Below are positions 1 to 9,480 of a stretch of DNA of 64,000 nucleotides, one piece after another. Under the pieces are notes generated by a model. That model had not been told where the DNA came from. It made no database searches and was given only the letters and a program-made list of their open reading frames with translations. A program made the position numbers and the translations under genes. The DNA is from Companilactobacillus farciminis KCTC 3681 = DSM 20184 (GTDB lineage: Bacteria; Bacillota; Bacilli; Lactobacillales; Lactobacillaceae), in assembly GCF_002706745.1 (NCBI RefSeq), contig NZ_CP017702.1, positions 2,487,840-2,551,839 of the forward strand, written 5' to 3'. Each line of letters opens with the position of its first letter. Positions within the stretch are counted from its first letter, which is position 1.

Positions 1-1175
1 TCGGCCTTAGTATTGTAAAAGTAAAAACTAGCGCGGATGGTCGCAACGACACCCAGATATTTCATCAATGGCTGGGCACAATGATGTCCCGCTCTGACAG
101 CTACTCCATCCATATCAAAGGCAGTCGCTACGTCGTGTGGATGCAAGTTGTTAAGGTTAAGCGATATAACGCCGTTATGGACTGTAGAATCTTGTGGACC
201 ATAAACTGTTAAACCTCTAATAGCCAACAATTTAGGCAATGCATAGTCAACTAATTCTTGTTCATATTCGGCAATATTTTCCATCCCTAAATTATTCAAA
301 TAATCGATGGCTTTGCTTAATCCGATCGCACCACTGACATTTTGCGTTCCAGCTTCGAATTTCCAAGGCAGTTCGCTCCAAGTACTGTCGAATTTGTCTA
401 CTGAATTGATCATCTCGCCACCAAACTGATAAGGTGGCATTTTTTCTAACAATTTCTTTTTACCATACAAGACGCCAATCCCCATTGGACTCAGCATCTT
501 ATGCCCTGAAAAAGCATAGAAATCAGCATCTATTTTTTGAACATCGATTGGTTGGTGTGGAGCTGCTTGAGCACCGTCAATCACTATAACGGCGTTATGA
601 GAATGTGTGATTTGCGCCAATTCTTGGACATCATTAGTTACTCCCAAGACATTACTTACATGAGCAACAGCGACGATTTTAGTTTTGTCAGTGATTTTAC
701 TTCGAGCGTCGTCCATGTCTAATTGCCCGTCACTAGTTAATTCAATATATTTCAAAACGGCATTTTTTCTGAGTGCAAGCTGTTGCCAAGGAATCAAATT
801 GCTGTGATGTTCCATATAAGTGATGACAATTTCGTCGCCCGCTTGAATGTTTTTCTCACCATAGGTACTAGCGACTAAATTCAAACTGTCCGTAGTTCCC
901 TTAGTGAAGATGACTTCCTTACTAGACTTAGCTTTAATAAAGCGTTGAACTTTTTTGCGAGCCAATTCATATTCATCGGTTGCTCTTTGTCCTAAAGTAT
1001 AAACGCTGCGATGGGTATTGGCATTGATTGTCTGGTAATAATTTGTGATTGAATCAATAACTGCTTGTGGTTTTTGAGAAGTGGCTGCACTGTCTAAATA
1101 AACTAATGGTTCATCATTTATTCGTTGCTTTAAGATTGGAAAATCATCACGAATTTTCTGAAACTGCTTGTCCAT
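1..1175 (-). CDS. sufS: Cysteine desulfurase SufS, C-terminus cut by window edge
   Basis: PLP-dependent class V aminotransferase that removes sulfur from L-cysteine and passes it, usually via SufU, to the SufBCD scaffold for Fe-S cluster assembly in the cytosol. Reading from the ATG at 1175, about 391 codons are open. The PLP lysine lies in SGHKMLS (about residue 226) and the catalytic cysteine in RAGHHCAQP (about residue 366). A full SufS is around 410 residues, so only the last 15-20 are missing. The start overlaps the end of sufD by 29 nt, suggesting translational coupling. sufU and sufB would be expected just beyond the left edge. Identification is firm; the true 3' end is not visible. 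Confidence 0.95.
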   Translation of the reverse strand, partial: MDKQFQKIRDDFPILKQRINDEPLVYLDSAATSQKPQAVIDSITNYYQTINANTHRSVYTLGQRATDEYELARKKVQRFIKAKSSKEVIFTKGTTDSLNLVASTYGEKNIQAGDEIVITYMEHHSNLIPWQQLALRKNAVLKYIELTSDGQLDMDDARSKITDKTKIVAVAHVSNVLGVTNDVQELAQITHSHNAVIVIDGAQAAPHQPIDVQKIDADFYAFSGHKMLSPMGIGVLYGKKKLLEKMPPYQFGGEMINSVDKFDSTWSELPWKFEAGTQNVSGAIGLSKAIDYLNNLGMENIAEYEQELVDYALPKLLAIRGLTVYGPQDSTVHNGVISLNLNNLHPHDVATAFDMDGVAVRAGHHCAQPLMKYLGVVATIRASFYFYNTKA

Positions 1176-2316
1176 TTGCCAACTTCCTTTCAATTGTTTG
1201 TACTAATTGTTCTCTGATTGCTTTGGATGGAATGGAAACTAACACATCCCCTAAGAATCCACGGATAACCATTCGCTGGGCAGTTTTCTTATCCAAACCA
1301 CGACTCATCAAATAATAGAGTTGATTTTGATCGACTTGACCGACACTGGCCGCATGCCCTGCCAATACATCATTTTCATCAATCAACAAAATTGGATTGG
1401 CATCTCCATGAGCGTGACTCGACATCATCAAGACACGATTTTGTTGTTCGGCGTTGGCTCCGGAAGCACCTTTGATAATATGACCGATACCGTTAAAAAT
1501 CAGTCGTGAATGGTCAGTAATTACCCCGCGTTGGTTGATATTGCCAATTGTTCTCTTGCCATAATTAGTGACACGAGTATTGACACCTTCAAGTTGCTTA
1601 CCGGCGGTAATATCGACGACTTTAATTTCTGAATGTGCTCCTGTTCCTTTTAAATCGGTATCAAAATCAGCAACAGTATTTCCCTCATTCATCAAACCAA
1701 TCGACCAGTCAACGTAAGCATCTTGACCAACATCGGCTCGACGACTCAAATATGACGTTACATTTTGACCGAGTTCATCGACTGCCGCATACTTCACTTC
1801 ACTATTGGCTAAAGCTTTGATTTCTACAACACAGTTAGCGACACTTTTCTGATCACCCTTGGTAGTAGTTTTTTGAATCAATGAGAATTTTGAATTTTCA
1901 CCAGCTACGACTAAAACGTGAGAAACAAATGGCTGACTGGAATCTTGTTGGAATTCTAATTCAATCGGTTTTTCAACAACAGTATTTTTAGGAACATACA
2001 AGAAAGCACCTTGATTTACAAAGGCCACATGATAAGCAGCTAGCTTATTTTCATCAGCCTTAATTACGGTATACAAATATTTCTGAACTAAATCAGGATA
2101 TTCATTTAGAGCCGCAAATAAGTCCATTAAAATATAATCATCTCGTGACGCCACATTTGTCTTAATAATCGTTTCAGTTGGCGGCGTTAATTGCCAATTA
2201 TGAAAGTCGAAGCGCTGTATTGTTGGCAACGATAATTTTTCAAACGAATCCAACGCTGCCAGTCTTCTTTGAACGAACCAATCTGGTTCATTAATTGTCA
2301 GATTTTCTAATGTCAT
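1147..2316 (-). CDS. sufD: Fe-S cluster assembly protein SufD
   Basis: SufD partners SufB and SufC in the SufBC2D scaffold that builds Fe-S clusters. The 389-residue protein has the long right-handed beta-helix character of the family, with conserved stretches near HAHGDANPILLIDENDVLAGHAASVGQVD (partly quoted: HGDANPILLIDENDVLAGH) and a C-terminal SRGLDKKTAQRMVIRGFL segment, both typical of SufB/SufD. It sits 9 nt after sufC and overlaps sufS, in the usual Firmicutes order C-D-S. SufB is distinguished by length (about 465 residues) and its own motifs, so SufD is preferred. No anomalies. Confidence 0.95.
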   Translation of the reverse strand: MTLENLTINEPDWFVQRRLAALDSFEKLSLPTIQRFDFHNWQLTPPTETIIKTNVASRDDYILMDLFAALNEYPDLVQKYLYTVIKADENKLAAYHVAFVNQGAFLYVPKNTVVEKPIELEFQQDSSQPFVSHVLVVAGENSKFSLIQKTTTKGDQKSVANCVVEIKALANSEVKYAAVDELGQNVTSYLSRRADVGQDAYVDWSIGLMNEGNTVADFDTDLKGTGAHSEIKVVDITAGKQLEGVNTRVTNYGKRTIGNINQRGVITDHSRLIFNGIGHIIKGASGANAEQQNRVLMMSSHAHGDANPILLIDENDVLAGHAASVGQVDQNQLYYLMSRGLDKKTAQRMVIRGFLGDVLVSIPSKAIREQLVQTIERKLANGQAVSENS

Positions 2317-2325
2317 AATATCCCC

Positions 2326-3117
2326 TTAGTCGTCGACTAGATTAGCTTTGATTCCCAATTCATCGCGCAAACCTGCATAGCCTTCATCTTCTAATTTTTG
2401 TGCTAATTCAGCTGATCCAGTTTTGACAATTCTTCCATCCATCATTACGTGGACCACATCTGGCTTAATGTAATTCAACAGTCTTTGATAATGCGTGATG
2501 ATCAAAGCGCCAAAATTGTCTCCTCGCATTGAATTAACACCCTTTGAAACAACTTTTAAAGCATCGATATCAAGTCCTGAGTCGATTTCATCCAATAGAG
2601 CAAAACTAGGTTTGATCATCAATAATTGCAAGATCTCATTACGCTTCTTTTCGCCACCAGAAAAGCCTTCATTCAAGTAGCGCTCCGTCATAGCTTGGCT
2701 CATATCTAACAAATCCAAATTCTTATCGAGTTCTTTCAAAAAATCCATCACGGAGATTTTGTCATCAGCTGGACGTCTAGCATTAATCGCCGCTCTCAAA
2801 AATTCAGCATTAGTGACCCCTTGGATTTCAGCAGGATATTGCATCGCCAAAAATAACCCTTTTCGAGCACGTTGATCGACTGGCATGTCCAAAATGCTTT
2901 CACCATTCAAAAGGATGTCACCTTTAGTAACGTGGTAATTTTTTTGACCCATGATAGTCTGCGATAACGTTGATTTTCCCGTACCGTTAGGTCCCATGAT
3001 GGCATGAATCTCACCAGTGTTCATCAGCAAGTCGACACCTTTGAGAATCTCTTTTTTATTCTTAGTCTCTTCATCTTCCACTTCAACGTGTAAATCTTTT
3101 ACTTCAAGTGTTGCCAT
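2326..3117 (-). CDS. sufC: Fe-S cluster assembly ATPase SufC
   Basis: ABC-type ATPase of the SufBC2D complex, cytosolic rather than a transporter. Walker A is GPNGTGKST at residues 42-50, the signature is FSGGEKKR, and Walker B is FALLDEIDSGLD. I place the start at 3117 (MATLEV) because GGAGGG lies at the right distance upstream. A longer in-frame reading from 3147 has no ribosome binding site and adds ten non-homologous residues. First gene of the visible suf operon on the minus strand, with a TATAAT-like -10 about 30 nt upstream. Confidence 0.96.
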   Translation of the reverse strand: MATLEVKDLHVEVEDEETKNKKEILKGVDLLMNTGEIHAIMGPNGTGKSTLSQTIMGQKNYHVTKGDILLNGESILDMPVDQRARKGLFLAMQYPAEIQGVTNAEFLRAAINARRPADDKISVMDFLKELDKNLDLLDMSQAMTERYLNEGFSGGEKKRNEILQLLMIKPSFALLDEIDSGLDIDALKVVSKGVNSMRGDNFGALIITHYQRLLNYIKPDVVHVMMDGRIVKTGSAELAQKLEDEGYAGLRDELGIKANLVDD

Positions 3118-3180
3118 TGTGACCCTCCAAATATTTTCGATAATCATATTATAGTATGAAAAAAATTAAAATAATCCTTT
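3118..3180 (-). promoter_or_regulatory. Probable promoter of the suf operon
   Basis: On the minus strand a perfect TATAAT lies at 3148-3153, about 30 nt before the sufC start, in a very A/T-rich stretch. No convincing -35 hexamer is visible. A ribosome binding site TTGGAGGG sits between it and the start. Inference from position and -10 match only. Confidence 0.4.
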
Positions 3181-3276
3181 TTATAAATATAATTAAATTG
3201 ATAAAAAGAGTAGTAGAATAACTTTATGAGCCTTGATTAAGGAAATCAGGACTGTCAAATGAGGGGGATTTTAAAT

Positions 3277-6261
3277 ATGTTTAAAAAGGGAAAGAACATA
3301 TTTAGCCTACTGATCATAATTGCTTCAATTTTTATGACTAGTTCGACTAATATGGTCGAAGCACAAGATTCGGGGGATTCACCAGAAGTTAGCACCGTCG
3401 CTGACACTGGAGAGAATTCTGAGGACACACAAGCCTCCGAAGCTACAACAAATTGGGGAAGTCAATTTATTACCAAAGCACAATTACAAGATGCTAGTGG
3501 AAATCCACAAACTCATTTTGGATTGTACGATGATATTTATGCCAGTTGGGAATTTTCTACCAACAATCAAAAGATACACGCTGGCGATACGATGGAAATT
3601 CCTGTACCTATTCAAATTACTATCAAGAACAATATTCTCAATTCCAAAACACTTAAAGATAAAGATGGCGCTGACATTGCCGATATTTCTTTAAATAAAG
3701 ATACCCGATTTATAACCGTCACTTTCAACAGCACTGCTGCTTCCAAATCTCAAACATTAAATATCACTGGCTGGATCAGTTTAAAAACAAATTGGAACAC
3801 TAACATAGTTTTACCAAATAAAAATACATCAATTGACTGGGGACTAGACGATTCTGTTATGAAGAGTCCTGACACGACTAATTCAGCTACAGTTGACCCT
3901 CCATCAACCGGCCAAGATAATAATTCCGTACTTTATAAATATGGTAGTTTTGAAAATGATAAGATCAATTGGACGGTAGAAATCAATTATCCAGGACAAT
4001 CAATTCCTAACGCCAAATATCAAGATTTCATTGGAGATAATCAAAAATTAATATCCGATATAACCGTCAACTCAGCTACTCGTGATGCTGATGGTAATGT
4101 AACTAACGATAAGGAGAATAAGTATTCTGATTCTAAAGTTACTTACAGCGATGACAATAAAGAATTTACTGTCGATTTCGGTGGAGATATCAAGCAACCA
4201 ATAAATATCAGTTATACTACGCAAATAACTAATTACGATAATCTTTCCGACAACTACTCTAATTCAGGCGACTTGCTATCTAACGATACAATCAAGCAAA
4301 GTGTTACTGTCAACGATTCCACTACTTCAATTGGTGGTGGCGCTAGTACGAGTGATATTCTTACATCCATACTAGGGCAAAAAAAGTGGGCAGTACCTGA
4401 AGGAACTAAAATACCAGACTCCATCGTCGTTCATTTATTGCGTCAAGTTGCTGATGGCAAAACCCAAGAGGTCACCAAAAAAACAGTTACTGCAAAAGAT
4501 GACTGGCAATATGTATTCCGTTATCAACGACAATATGACGATAATGGTAATCTCTACCACTACACAGTTAAAGAAGATACTCCCGTTGACTATGTCCCAG
4601 TATATGATCCTACTACTTATAATATAACTAATTATTTAGCTGACACTTTCAAGGTAACTAAAATTTGGCATGACGGTAATAACGCTCAAAATACTAGACC
4701 AAAAAGTATCATGGTTCACCTATTTGACGATAAAGACCAAGCAAAAAATACTGACAGTTTCAATTTAAACGATGATAATAATTGGACGCATACTTTCACT
4801 AATTTGCCACAGATTGCGGGTAATAATTGGTACGTTTCCGAAATTGGTTACGATGGCCAACAAACTAACACCGTTCCAAAAGGATACATCAAAACTCAAT
4901 ACGCTAATGATGGAAATCCTCAGGATCAGACTATAGTTAATACTTTAGCCACTTCTCTAAATGTCACAAAAAAATGGGACGATAATGATTCACCTGACCG
5001 TCCTAAGTCTATCCAAATTCAGTTGTATGCCAATGATAATAACCAAGGTGAAAAGGCAGTTGGTAGCCCCGTCACTTTAAACGCCGATAACAATTGGAGT
5101 TACTCATTTGGTACGAATGCCAATTCTGATGATGAAAAGGATCCAACTAACCAATTACCAAAATACGATGAAAACGATAAAGAAATCACTTATAGTGCTA
5201 AAGAAATCGATGTTTCTGGATATAACGCATCAACCGACTTCAATGATGACAAGACTCAAGAAACTATTACCAATAAGAAGACCGATCCTAATAATCCTTC
5301 AGTTGAAACAAAGACTTTCACAGTCAATAAAAAATGGTCCGACAACAATAATCCTGTCCGTCCTAAGTCAGCTCAAATTCAACTTTTAGCAAATGGAGAA
5401 AAACAGGGCGATCCTGTAACTGTTAATGCTAATAACGATTGGACTTACACTTGGAATGATTTAGACAAAGACACCACTTATTCTGTCAAAGAAATCAATG
5501 TTGACGACAACTACGTTTCTAACGTTGATAAGACATCGGACAACGAAGCCACAATTACCAATACTTTGAAACCAAATTCAGGTGGCGAGACTCCAAGTAG
5601 TAATAAGAAAACTTTAACCGTCGAAAAGGTTTGGAACGATAATAATAACCAAGATAAAATTAGACCTAGCGCTATAACGGTATATCTCCTAACAAATAAA
5701 CAAAAAACGGCTGATGTTGTCTTAAACGACGCTAACAATTGGACTTACACTTGGAACAACCTTTCGGACAAAAATTCTTATGATGTCACCGAAGATAAAA
5801 TTTCAGGTTACACAGCAACCAAGACAACGACTAATAACAAAATCACTTTAACGAACACGCATAAACTTAACCAGACTGGCACCAAAGATCCAGACCCATC
5901 AACACCAGATAATCCCGATCCAACGCCAACAAATCCTGATCCAGAAACTCCATCTGGAGAAAAAGATCCTGATCCTGATATTCCAGATACTCCCGATGTA
6001 CCTGACACACCAAAAGTTCCTGATACACCAGAAGTAGGTAAAACTCCTGATCCTGATCCTGTCATCCCAGACAATCCATTTACACCAGACCCAGATCCTG
6101 ACACTTCAACCGACTTTAACCCAGACCCAATGGTGCCAAACGTTACCTATAGCAATTCTCAATTGCCACAAACTGGTAATAAAGAATTAAATTGGCTCTA
6201 TCCATTAATCGGTGTAATGATTTTGGGACTAATTACTTTCAGAATAAAAAAGAGAGCTTAG
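3277..6261 (+). CDS. LPXTG-anchored surface protein with CnaB repeats
   Basis: Secreted, sortase-anchored adhesin-like protein of 994 residues. Order: signal peptide (about 1-30, ending VEA-QD); an N-terminal adhesive region of about 320 residues resembling the collagen-binding/SdrG-type beta-sandwich; five CnaB (SpaA-type) domains at roughly 362-455, 458-555, 560-666, 679-768 and 778-866; a Pro/Asp-rich stalk of PDPD and PDTP repeats (about 870-950); LPQTG near 963-967; hydrophobic span; RIKKRA tail. The CnaB units show the K-W start (TKIWHD, TKKWDD, NKKWSD, EKVWND), a middle E (SEIG, KEID, KEIN) and final ITN/LTN, as in isopeptide-forming folds. Start at 3277 follows AGGGGG; the upstream ATG at 3259 would place that site inside the gene. 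Ligand unknown; the gene is isolated, with no sortase nearby. Confidence 0.9.
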   Translation: MFKKGKNIFSLLIIIASIFMTSSTNMVEAQDSGDSPEVSTVADTGENSEDTQASEATTNWGSQFITKAQLQDASGNPQTHFGLYDDIYASWEFSTNNQKIHAGDTMEIPVPIQITIKNNILNSKTLKDKDGADIADISLNKDTRFITVTFNSTAASKSQTLNITGWISLKTNWNTNIVLPNKNTSIDWGLDDSVMKSPDTTNSATVDPPSTGQDNNSVLYKYGSFENDKINWTVEINYPGQSIPNAKYQDFIGDNQKLISDITVNSATRDADGNVTNDKENKYSDSKVTYSDDNKEFTVDFGGDIKQPINISYTTQITNYDNLSDNYSNSGDLLSNDTIKQSVTVNDSTTSIGGGASTSDILTSILGQKKWAVPEGTKIPDSIVVHLLRQVADGKTQEVTKKTVTAKDDWQYVFRYQRQYDDNGNLYHYTVKEDTPVDYVPVYDPTTYNITNYLADTFKVTKIWHDGNNAQNTRPKSIMVHLFDDKDQAKNTDSFNLNDDNNWTHTFTNLPQIAGNNWYVSEIGYDGQQTNTVPKGYIKTQYANDGNPQDQTIVNTLATSLNVTKKWDDNDSPDRPKSIQIQLYANDNNQGEKAVGSPVTLNADNNWSYSFGTNANSDDEKDPTNQLPKYDENDKEITYSAKEIDVSGYNASTDFNDDKTQETITNKKTDPNNPSVETKTFTVNKKWSDNNNPVRPKSAQIQLLANGEKQGDPVTVNANNDWTYTWNDLDKDTTYSVKEINVDDNYVSNVDKTSDNEATITNTLKPNSGGETPSSNKKTLTVEKVWNDNNNQDKIRPSAITVYLLTNKQKTADVVLNDANNWTYTWNNLSDKNSYDVTEDKISGYTATKTTTNNKITLTNTHKLNQTGTKDPDPSTPDNPDPTPTNPDPETPSGEKDPDPDIPDTPDVPDTPKVPDTPEVGKTPDPDPVIPDNPFTPDPDPDTSTDFNPDPMVPNVTYSNSQLPQTGNKELNWLYPLIGVMILGLITFRIKKRA

Positions 6262-6263
6262 CA

Positions 6264-6299
6264 AAAAACGCTTGATTCTTAATTGAACCAAGCGTTTTT
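6264..6299. terminator. Bidirectional intrinsic terminator
   Basis: An 11-bp stem (6264-6274 with 6289-6299, core ACGCTTG/CAAGCGT) with A-run and T-run on its flanks separates the convergent surface-protein and deacylase genes. Confidence 0.85.
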
Positions 6300-6301
6300 G
6301 T

Positions 6302-6808
6302 TTACTCTAAATTTAAAATTTCATACTCAAAGCCACAAGCATCGATGAATTTCATCAAATCGCTGGCAGTCAAGAAAATCGTATGCGTATTAACATTCGG
6401 ATGGAAAGTCAAAATCTCTTCACTATCCAACATCTCTTTATCGAAATACAGTTTTATGTTGTGGTCAGCATTGTTCATAATGCCAAATGGTGAAACGATT
6501 CCTGCTTCCAGACCGAGTTGTTCTTCAATATCGTGGTCATGTGCCATCGAAATACGTTTTGTTCCTGTAAGCTCTTGGAAATCTTTGAAATCCATGCGTT
6601 TTTTGTCATCCATAATCACTAAGTAGAAATGCTTCTTCTTATCTTTCAAAAACATTGTCTTAGTTCTAACGCCCTCTAAACCAGCAATATAATTGTCAGC
6701 TTGTTCAGTCGTTTCAGCAGCCGGATGATCAACAATTTTATATTTAATATCTAATTGATCCAATTTTTCCATTAAATCTTTATAAGCTTGTTCCGAACCC
6801 TTAGTCAT
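6302..6808 (-). CDS. YbaK/ProX-type aminoacyl-tRNA deacylase (PrdX-like)
   Basis: About 168 residues of the YbaK/EbsC fold. The pattern VDHPAAETTEQAD near the N-terminus, then RTKTMFLKDKK, the conserved lysine-containing centre, and VSPFGIMNNADHNIKLYFD match free-standing ProXp-ala/PrdX enzymes that hydrolyse mischarged Ala-tRNA(Pro), a trans-editing role in translation. I start at the ATG at 6808 because AGGTGA lies 5 nt upstream; the GTG at 6817 overlaps the preceding gene's stop and has no ribosome site. It follows the Rgg gene with only a few bases between, so the two are probably co-transcribed. Substrate specificity is inferred from family resemblance only. Confidence 0.8.
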   Translation of the reverse strand: MTKGSEQAYKDLMEKLDQLDIKYKIVDHPAAETTEQADNYIAGLEGVRTKTMFLKDKKKHFYLVIMDDKKRMDFKDFQELTGTKRISMAHDHDIEEQLGLEAGIVSPFGIMNNADHNIKLYFDKEMLDSEEILTFHPNVNTHTIFLTASDLMKFIDACGFEYEILNLE

Positions 6809-6813
6809 AACAA

Positions 6814-7698
6814 TCACCTATTCATATCTTGATATTGTTTGCGCAAAGCGTTGATTCTTAACTCAACTACCTCATTATGATTGATTTTAGCAAAAGCCAT
6901 CGCATCCGTTAATAGGTCCTTAACAACTGTTGCTGGTTGATTCTTGCCGATAGCAATCTTAGCTTCTAATAGTTTCAACCTTGGCAAATAATACGTGATA
7001 TGTTGTTCTGAACACAACTTGATTCCACGTTTAACCAGTTCCAAACTAGTTTCAAAATCATTTTTGACAATCAAAAAATCAGCTGTATAGAAAACAATTG
7101 TCAAGATACGTAAGTACGCATTCAACCCACTCTTTTGGAAAGTCTGATCTTTATGCACATTGATATATTCCAAAACCTTGCCAAAATAAAATTCAGCTTG
7201 CTCCATTTTATTAATACGTGAATAAAAGATTCCCATACCCACATATGATAAGTAAGAATAAATCGTGCGATGTTCTTCGTCCAAATTGTCCAAAATTTGT
7301 GAAAAATTGTAAAAAAGCTCTTCAAATTTACCATTTGTCAAAGTTGTGAATAAACCCTTTTGGTAATAAAATTGCATTTTTAATTCATTATTATTAACAT
7401 CATCGACATTTAGGTCTTTTAAAGCTTCAGAAACTTTACTATAGTCTTCCATCATTAAATCGCTTTCAATACGATTCAAGACCGTCCGCATGTGAGTAGT
7501 GGAAGCACTCGAATTCTTATAAAGATCGTCAACTGATAATCCAAGTCGTTCGCATAACTTATTGAGAATTGCTAAGGAAGGTACGCGACCATTATTTTCA
7601 AATTTACTGAGCGTTGATTGTGTACAAATCCCTTGACAGAGCTTAACTTGCGACATTTTTAATTCTTTTCTACGTTCGATAAAAATATTAATATCCAT
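6814..7698 (-). CDS. Rgg/GadR/MutR-family transcriptional regulator
   Basis: 294-residue regulator with an N-terminal XRE helix-turn-helix (about 8-62, MSQVKLCQGICTQSTLSKFE) and an all-helical TPR-like C-terminal domain typical of Rgg proteins, which often bind short peptide pheromones. Start chosen at 7698 (MDINIF) because GAGGAA lies 7 nt upstream; an in-frame ATG further up has none. It is divergent from an amino-acid permease at 8034 across a 335-bp region, a common arrangement for Rgg/GadR control of a transporter. I found no short hydrophobic peptide gene next to it. Target is inferred. Confidence 0.8.
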   Translation of the reverse strand: MDINIFIERRKELKMSQVKLCQGICTQSTLSKFENNGRVPSLAILNKLCERLGLSVDDLYKNSSASTTHMRTVLNRIESDLMMEDYSKVSEALKDLNVDDVNNNELKMQFYYQKGLFTTLTNGKFEELFYNFSQILDNLDEEHRTIYSYLSYVGMGIFYSRINKMEQAEFYFGKVLEYINVHKDQTFQKSGLNAYLRILTIVFYTADFLIVKNDFETSLELVKRGIKLCSEQHITYYLPRLKLLEAKIAIGKNQPATVVKDLLTDAMAFAKINHNEVVELRINALRKQYQDMNR

Positions 7699-8033
7699 AA
7701 TTATTTCCTCATTCATTTTTCGCACGGTAGATAAATGATGCGAGACATTATCAAAACACTAACATCCCGCATTTTTTCGTCCAAAAAATATCCTACTATT
7801 ACAATCAATTATCTAATTTATAGGATGCTTTGTAAACATATATAACTGTATTTATATTGGTTCGTTTTATACAAATAAATATAGTATTATTTAATATCTA
7901 TTAATCGCTTACAGATATTTTTCAAATAAATATGAAAAAAAATATGACATTTCAGTAAGAGTGAGTTATTATATATTCCATGATTCAAATACAGTTGTTC
8001 ACATTTAATGAACACACAAGGGTGGGAACTATT
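7699..8033. promoter_or_regulatory. Divergent intergenic region, Rgg gene / permease
   Basis: A/T-rich 335-bp region holding both start signals. An imperfect inverted repeat lies at about 7737-7774 (ATGCGAGA... / ...CCCGCAT) followed by a T-run. The permease ribosome site AAGGGTGGGA lies just before 8034. Two tiny ORFs (from 7738 and 7931) have no ribosome site and are not called. Probably contains the Rgg operator, not identifiable by eye. Confidence 0.5.
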
Positions 8034-9443
8034 ATGGCTAAAGAAAATTTAAGCCGAAGTTTATCTTCAAGACAAATGCAAATGATTGCTCTAGGTGGGA
8101 CCATTGGGGTTGGTCTCTTCATGGGTTCAGCATCCACCATCAAATGGACCGGACCTTCAGTCTTGTTGGCTTATGCTTTAGCTGGATTGATTCTTTATAT
8201 GGTAATGCGGGCACTTGGTGAAATGCTTTATGTTGATCCATCAACTGGTTCATTTGCCAAATACGCTACCGAATACATACATCCGGTCGTCGGGTACTTA
8301 ACGGCTTGGAGTAATGTCTTTCAATATTTAGTTGTTGGTATCAGTGAAGTTATCGCTGTTGGAACTTACTTGGAATTTTGGTTCCCTACGATGCCAAAAT
8401 GGATTGCCGGAGTGGTAGTCGTCGTAACGCTTTGCTTAGCCAATTTAACTTCTGTTAAAGCTTATGGTGAATTGGAATTCTGGTTTGCTTTGATCAAAGT
8501 TTTAACAATTATTATGATGATTATTTTAGGTTTCTTCGTTATCGTCTTCGGTGTTGGTAACGGCGGACATCCCGTTGGTATTAGCAACCTCTGGACTCAC
8601 GGCGGATTTTTCACAGGTGGTCTGAAAGGATTCATCTTTGCGTTATCAATCGTCGTTGCTTCATATCAAGGTATCGAAGTTATCGGTATTACAGCCGGTG
8701 AAGCTGAAAATCCTCAAGAAAATATCGTCAAAGCTATCCGTTCCATCGTTGGTAGAATTTTGATTTTCTATATTGGAGCTATTTTCGTTATCGTAGCAAT
8801 TTATCCTTGGAACAAATTAGGTACGATCGGTTCACCTTTCGTTGAAACATTTGCTAAAGTCGGTATCACATTTGCCGCTGAAATCATCAACTTTGTTATG
8901 TTGACAGCCGCAATGTCAGGATGTAATTCTGGTATCTTCAGTTCTAGTCGAATGCTTTATACACTAGGTTTGGAAAAACATCTACCTAAATCATTCGTTA
9001 AACTATCAAGACACAACGTACCTTACATTCCCGTTCTAGCTATCTCAATTGGTATCCTAGTCGGTTTGATTTTGAACTACTCATTGCCAGCACTACTTCA
9101 CACATCAAGCAACATTTTCGTTATCGTTTATAGTTCCAGTGTGCTTCCTGGTATGGTTCCTTGGTTCGTTATCTTAATCAGTGAATTGAGATTTAGACAT
9201 ATCAATAAGGATAAAATGGATAAACATCCGTTCAAGATGCCACTTTACCCAATCAGTAATTATTTAGCTATTGCTTCATTATTAGTTATCTTAGTCTTCA
9301 TGTTCTTGAATCCTGAAACTACGGTTTCTCTATTAGTCGGTGTAGCTTTCTTAGTCGTTATGACGGTTATCTACTTCGTTAAAGAAAGAAAGCCTGCTAA
9401 AGTCAGTGTTAAAGAAGAAGTTGAAGATGAAGAATTAGACTAA
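8034..9443 (+). CDS. Amino acid permease, AAT family (APC superfamily)
   Basis: 469-residue integral membrane transporter with about 12 predicted spans. The N-terminal MIALGGTIGVGLFMGS, then ALGEM, and a conserved YQGIEVIGITAGEAENP segment around residue 215-230 are hallmarks of the AAT subfamily (H+-coupled permeases of lysine, aromatic, GABA, D-Ala/D-Ser type). I start at MAKENLS (8034) because AAGGGTGGGA precedes it; the longer reading from 7980 adds 18 residues without a site. Divergent from an Rgg regulator, which probably controls it. Substrate cannot be decided from sequence. Confidence 0.88.
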   Translation: MAKENLSRSLSSRQMQMIALGGTIGVGLFMGSASTIKWTGPSVLLAYALAGLILYMVMRALGEMLYVDPSTGSFAKYATEYIHPVVGYLTAWSNVFQYLVVGISEVIAVGTYLEFWFPTMPKWIAGVVVVVTLCLANLTSVKAYGELEFWFALIKVLTIIMMIILGFFVIVFGVGNGGHPVGISNLWTHGGFFTGGLKGFIFALSIVVASYQGIEVIGITAGEAENPQENIVKAIRSIVGRILIFYIGAIFVIVAIYPWNKLGTIGSPFVETFAKVGITFAAEIINFVMLTAAMSGCNSGIFSSSRMLYTLGLEKHLPKSFVKLSRHNVPYIPVLAISIGILVGLILNYSLPALLHTSSNIFVIVYSSSVLPGMVPWFVILISELRFRHINKDKMDKHPFKMPLYPISNYLAIASLLVILVFMFLNPETTVSLLVGVAFLVVMTVIYFVKERKPAKVSVKEEVEDEELD

Positions 9444-9480
9444 AAAATACCTCCCAGATTTTTTCTAGGAGGTATTTTTT
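9442..9480. terminator. Bidirectional intrinsic terminator
   Basis: Perfect 13-bp stem, 9442-9454 with 9468-9480 (core TACCTCC/GGAGGTA), flanked by A and T runs, between the convergent permease and nitroreductase genes. The stem abuts the nitroreductase stop codon. Confidence 0.9.

Noticed and set aside
3259..3276. Longer N-terminus for the LPXTG protein starting at 3259
   Set aside because: It would place the AGGGGG ribosome site inside the coding region and spoil the signal peptide start.
5808..6104. 98-codon antisense ORF rich in Gly/Ser within the surface protein gene
   Set aside because: Mirror of the PDPD/PDTP repeats on the other strand; no ribosome site.
7738..7848. Short ORF of about 35 codons (MRDIIKTLTSR...) beside the Rgg gene, considered as a peptide pheromone
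   Set aside because: No ribosome binding site and not of the hydrophobic SHP type; overlaps a hairpin. Not called.
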